A stretch of 44,276 nucleotides of DNA from Planctomycetaceae bacterium (lineage in GTDB: Bacteria > Planctomycetota > Planctomycetia > Planctomycetales > Planctomycetaceae). The notes beneath the pieces were generated by a model. The model saw only the letters and a program-made list of their open reading frames with translations, made no database searches and was not told the DNA's origin. Positions within the stretch are counted from its first letter, which is position 1. Each line of letters opens with the position of its first letter. This document shows positions 41,599-44,276 of this stretch, piece after piece. The DNA lies in the NCBI GenBank assembly GCA_016795145.1, contig JAEUII010000423.1:1-44276 (forward strand), given 5' to 3'. The position numbers and the translations under genes were made by a program.

Positions 41599-43455
41599 AT
41601 GGGTGACGAATCTTCTGCGGCGACGCCCCGTGCCGGGGATCCCCAAAACTCCAACGCCGCCTTGCGCCCGGAAGTCCAGCGAATCATTCAATCAGGTCGC
41701 CAGAAGGAAGTCCGCGCGGCTGGCTCGCTGTTTTCGATTTTTCTGCTGGGCCTGCTATCCGGCGGGTGCCTTTGGGCGTGCTTTACCCCGCTTGAGTTTT
41801 CGTTCCTCGCCTGGATTGCGATCGTCCCGCTTGCAGTAACGGCTCGGCTGAATTCACTGCCTCGCTTCTCCTGGATGATGCTCTGGCTGACCGGGTTTGT
41901 GTCCTATCTGATCACACTCCAGTGGATGAGACTTGGGCATCCGGCAATGTTCCTTGCCCTTGTTGCACTCGCCGCCTACGTCGGGCTGTATTTTCCATTC
42001 TTCATTTTTTTTCTGCGACGAAGTGTTCGATGGAAGATCCCTGTTTGGCTGGCAGTGCCGCTCATCTGGACCGGTCTCGAATATGCCAGAGCATGGCTGC
42101 TCACGGGCTTTTCCTGGTACTACCTCGGACATTCTCAGTACCGCTGGACAACACTGATTCAGATCAGTGACCTCGTCGGAAGCTATGGGGTCACATTTCT
42201 TGTGGCTCTCTACAACGGCGTCATTGCAGAACTGATACCACGGGTCTGGCTGCAACGACTGAAGCTTGACTTACCGGCACAGCCTGAGAAACCACCAGGC
42301 TATCGACCACTCGCGATTGCGACTGCACTTCTGTGTGCGACGCTTGGATATGGTTATTTCCGACAGATGCCGGCAGACTCGTTTCCCGCTGGCCCTTCCG
42401 TTGCACTCATTCAGGGCAACTTCACTCCAGAGCTGAAGCATGATCGCGATTTGATCCTCACTCGATTTCGAGTTCACAACACTCTGATGCAGAGCTCCAT
42501 CGAGCTTCAGCCGGATTTTGTTGTGTGGCCGGAAACGATGTTCCCATGGCCCATGCAAAGTGCGGCCGACGATGTGACCGACGAACAGATCCTCAACCAA
42601 ATCCCGCGAGAAGTGCTTAAGGACTATGGTGACGAAGCTCATCTGCTGACGGAGCCCTTCCGAACTCAGGAAGTGCAGAAAAGTCTTGCCAGCCATGCTC
42701 AGGGCGTCGGCGCGGCTCTGGTAATCGGAGTGGAATCCATCGTCGCCGAAAAGGACAAGACTCGCATCTTCAACTCGGCAGCGTTCGTCCGCCCAGATCT
42801 CGGATACCTGGGACGTTACGACAAGATTCATCGAGTGATCTTTGGCGAGTACATTCCGCTGAGAGACATGTTCCCGTGGCTCCATCAGCTAACCCCATTT
42901 GGCGCTGGCTTTGGGATCGATGCGGGAAACGAAATTCGGTCGTTTGAATACGGAGAGTATTCGATCATTCCCATGATCTGCTTCGAAGACACGGTACCTC
43001 AACTGGTGCGTCAAATGGCCGCACAACGAGACTCATCAGGTCAGAGCTGTGATGTTCTGGTGAATCTGACTAACGATGCATGGTTTCGCGGAAGCAGCGA
43101 GCTGGATCAGCATCTGATCACGTCGGCCTTTCGCTGTGTCGAAACTCGCATGCCACTTGTTCGGGCAGTGAACGGTGGCATCTCCGCGTTCATCGATGGC
43201 AATGGTGAGATTCGGGATCCCGCGAAGATCCTCGTCCTGAAGGAACCACTCGAAGGTCTCGCTCCGGAACTCACGGAAGTGTCAGGCCTCCGTGATCCAT
43301 CCACTGGAGAGTGGCGGCGACAGTTTTCCGGTATTGTTTTTGGCCAGGTACCGCTGGATCCTCGTGAATCTCTCTACGTTCGCTGGGGCGACTGGTTTGC
43401 CGCCCTCTGTCTGATTGTTACTCTGTTCAGCGTTCTTCCCCGCAAAGCCGGCTGA
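41599..43455 (+). CDS. lnt: Apolipoprotein N-acyltransferase
   Basis: Adds the third acyl chain to lipoproteins in the inner membrane. The 618-residue product has a hydrophilic N-terminal tail (about 45 residues) that is longer than usual. Then come six or so membrane segments (first LFSIFLLGLLSGGCLWACF) and a nitrilase domain. The catalytic triad is visible: Glu312 in VVWPETMFPWP, Lys409 in GRYDKIHRVIFGEYIPL, Cys461 in MICFEDTVP. The usual NLTNDAWF and ETRMPLVRAVNGG motifs follow. A final membrane segment lies near the C-terminus. The ATG at 41599 has a poor Shine-Dalgarno. Its presence matches the several lipoproteins predicted in the window. Confidence 0.95.
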   Translation: MGDESSAATPRAGDPQNSNAALRPEVQRIIQSGRQKEVRAAGSLFSIFLLGLLSGGCLWACFTPLEFSFLAWIAIVPLAVTARLNSLPRFSWMMLWLTGFVSYLITLQWMRLGHPAMFLALVALAAYVGLYFPFFIFFLRRSVRWKIPVWLAVPLIWTGLEYARAWLLTGFSWYYLGHSQYRWTTLIQISDLVGSYGVTFLVALYNGVIAELIPRVWLQRLKLDLPAQPEKPPGYRPLAIATALLCATLGYGYFRQMPADSFPAGPSVALIQGNFTPELKHDRDLILTRFRVHNTLMQSSIELQPDFVVWPETMFPWPMQSAADDVTDEQILNQIPREVLKDYGDEAHLLTEPFRTQEVQKSLASHAQGVGAALVIGVESIVAEKDKTRIFNSAAFVRPDLGYLGRYDKIHRVIFGEYIPLRDMFPWLHQLTPFGAGFGIDAGNEIRSFEYGEYSIIPMICFEDTVPQLVRQMAAQRDSSGQSCDVLVNLTNDAWFRGSSELDQHLITSAFRCVETRMPLVRAVNGGISAFIDGNGEIRDPAKILVLKEPLEGLAPELTEVSGLRDPSTGEWRRQFSGIVFGQVPLDPRESLYVRWGDWFAALCLIVTLFSVLPRKAG

Positions 43456-43581
43456 TCGACTCATCCTGCCCTCGGTACAAGTCTCGTCATCTGAGGTTTC
43501 GCGACGGGAAGAACAAACGAACTCATACCCACTGTAACTGCGACATCCTGATCGCAGCGACGTTGACGAAAGCTTGTAGCC

Positions 43582-44276
43582 ATGCGGAATCTGATCGCTC
43601 TGACACTTTGTGCACTGGTGATGATCGCGTCTGCCTCCTGCGGCGACGAACCGGTCTTCGCTGATGGAAAGTATGCTCATAACGAATGGATCTCTCTGTT
43701 CAACGGGAAAGATCTGACCGGCTGGACTCCAAAGATCCGTTACTGTGACCTCGGCGAAAACTTCGAGAACACATACCGCGTTGAAGATGGCCTGCTGAAG
43801 GTTCGTTACGACGGCGAAGGCTACAAGAACTTTGGAGAACGCTTCGGGCACCTATTCTTCAAGGATCAGTTCAGTAACTATCGTTTTCGAGTTGAGTATC
43901 GGTTCGTCAATGAACAGTGTGCCGGCGGTCCGGGCTGGGCGATTCGCAACAGCGGAGTCATGGTGCACGGACAGGATCCAAAGACGATGGCAAAGGACCA
44001 GGACTTTCCCGTCTCAATCGAAGTTCAGCTCCTCGGCGGAAATGGCAAGGATCCTCGAACGACATCCAACCTCTGCACTCCAGGCACGAACGTTGTGATG
44101 AATGGCGAACTCAAGCTGCAGCACTGCATCAATTCCAGTTCCAAAACTTATCACGGCGAACAGTGGGTCACGGCGGAAATTGAAGTGCACAACGGCGAGA
44201 TCATCAAGCACCTGATCGATGGCGAAGTCGTCCTGGAATACAATAGTCCTCAGCTCGACAAGCGAGATGCCAGTGC
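43582..44276 (+). CDS. DUF1080 (3-keto-disaccharide hydrolase) domain protein, cut by the window end
   Basis: The reading frame is open from the ATG at 43582 to the last base, giving at least 231 residues and no stop. It starts with a signal peptide (RNLIALTLCALVMIASASC), possibly a lipoprotein with Cys19, though the residues before Cys are not a strong lipobox. Then comes the DUF1080 signature EWISLFNGKDLTGW (about 38-51). Further typical strands are FKDQFSNYRFRVEYRFV and an AIRNSGVMVHGQ segment, with SIEVQLLGG and the STSNLCTPGTN region, all as in DUF1080/3-keto-disaccharide hydrolase proteins, which are very numerous in planctomycetes. It is probably an exported sugar-binding or hydrolytic enzyme. 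The 126-base spacer after lnt shows no terminator. Confidence 0.85.
   Translation, partial: MRNLIALTLCALVMIASASCGDEPVFADGKYAHNEWISLFNGKDLTGWTPKIRYCDLGENFENTYRVEDGLLKVRYDGEGYKNFGERFGHLFFKDQFSNYRFRVEYRFVNEQCAGGPGWAIRNSGVMVHGQDPKTMAKDQDFPVSIEVQLLGGNGKDPRTTSNLCTPGTNVVMNGELKLQHCINSSSKTYHGEQWVTAEIEVHNGEIIKHLIDGEVVLEYNSPQLDKRDAS

Noticed and set aside
40662..41687. A 341-codon open frame antisense to metK
   Set aside because: Shadow of the metK codon pattern; no ribosome site, no recognisable domain, and metK is certain.

Overview
The window looks like a chromosomal stretch of a planctomycete (Planctomycetota, probably order Planctomycetales). This is inferred from the mix of genes: a four-ACT-domain aspartokinase, a very large MFS/acyltransferase/acyl-CoA ligase fusion, many secreted proteins and lipoproteins of unknown function, a DUF1080 protein, a type II xylose isomerase, and a flagellar rod/ring/hook-junction operon. 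Base composition is moderately GC-rich and even throughout. I see no rRNA, tRNA, CRISPR array, prophage, transposase or integrase, so most of the window reads as ordinary core genome with many small palindromic repeats between genes.

Layout. 1-4513: a 6-pyruvoyl-tetrahydropterin synthase/QueD-like enzyme and aspartokinase on the minus strand, then a secreted DUF2314 protein and a C39-like cysteine-peptidase-fold protein on the plus strand. 4515-7038: FtsH (minus), flanked on both sides by REP-like double-hairpin repeats. 7102-10647: dihydroorotase, a large secreted protein of unknown function, and a DUF2200 protein (minus).

10650-20452: a nine-gene flagellar operon on the plus strand (flgF, flgG, flgA, flgH, flgI, flgJ N-terminal type, flgN, flgK, flgL) that ends in a tenth small gene resembling half an HDOD domain. 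A sigma-54-like promoter candidate precedes flgF. The operon is tightly packed except for a 207-base gap between flgH and flgI that carries two different dispersed palindromes.

20463-26982 (minus): a secreted Ala/Pro-rich protein, then the pair aas-like fusion followed by a COG3635-type phosphoglycerate mutase/proposed homoserine kinase. 26983-28481: mostly non-coding, with a strong minus-strand terminator and a tiny Gly-rich lipoprotein. 28482-30356: a HxlR-type regulator divergent from an iron-sulfur protein fused to an SCP2 domain, with two near-identical palindromic operators between them. 30497-34327 (minus): a membrane protein, a LuxR-type regulator with a degenerate receiver, and xylA, the last two with clear intrinsic terminators. 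34328-39893 (minus): the sbcD-sbcC exonuclease pair and a small lipoprotein with a secretin-like motif. 40398-44276 (plus): metK with a strong terminator, lnt, and the start of a DUF1080 protein cut by the window edge.

No single large unknown system stands out. The signals most worth following are the HxlR/Fe-S-SCP2 divergent module with its paired operators, the half-HDOD gene at the end of the flagellar operon, the FlgH without a lipobox, and at least three families of intergenic palindromes that recur across the window.
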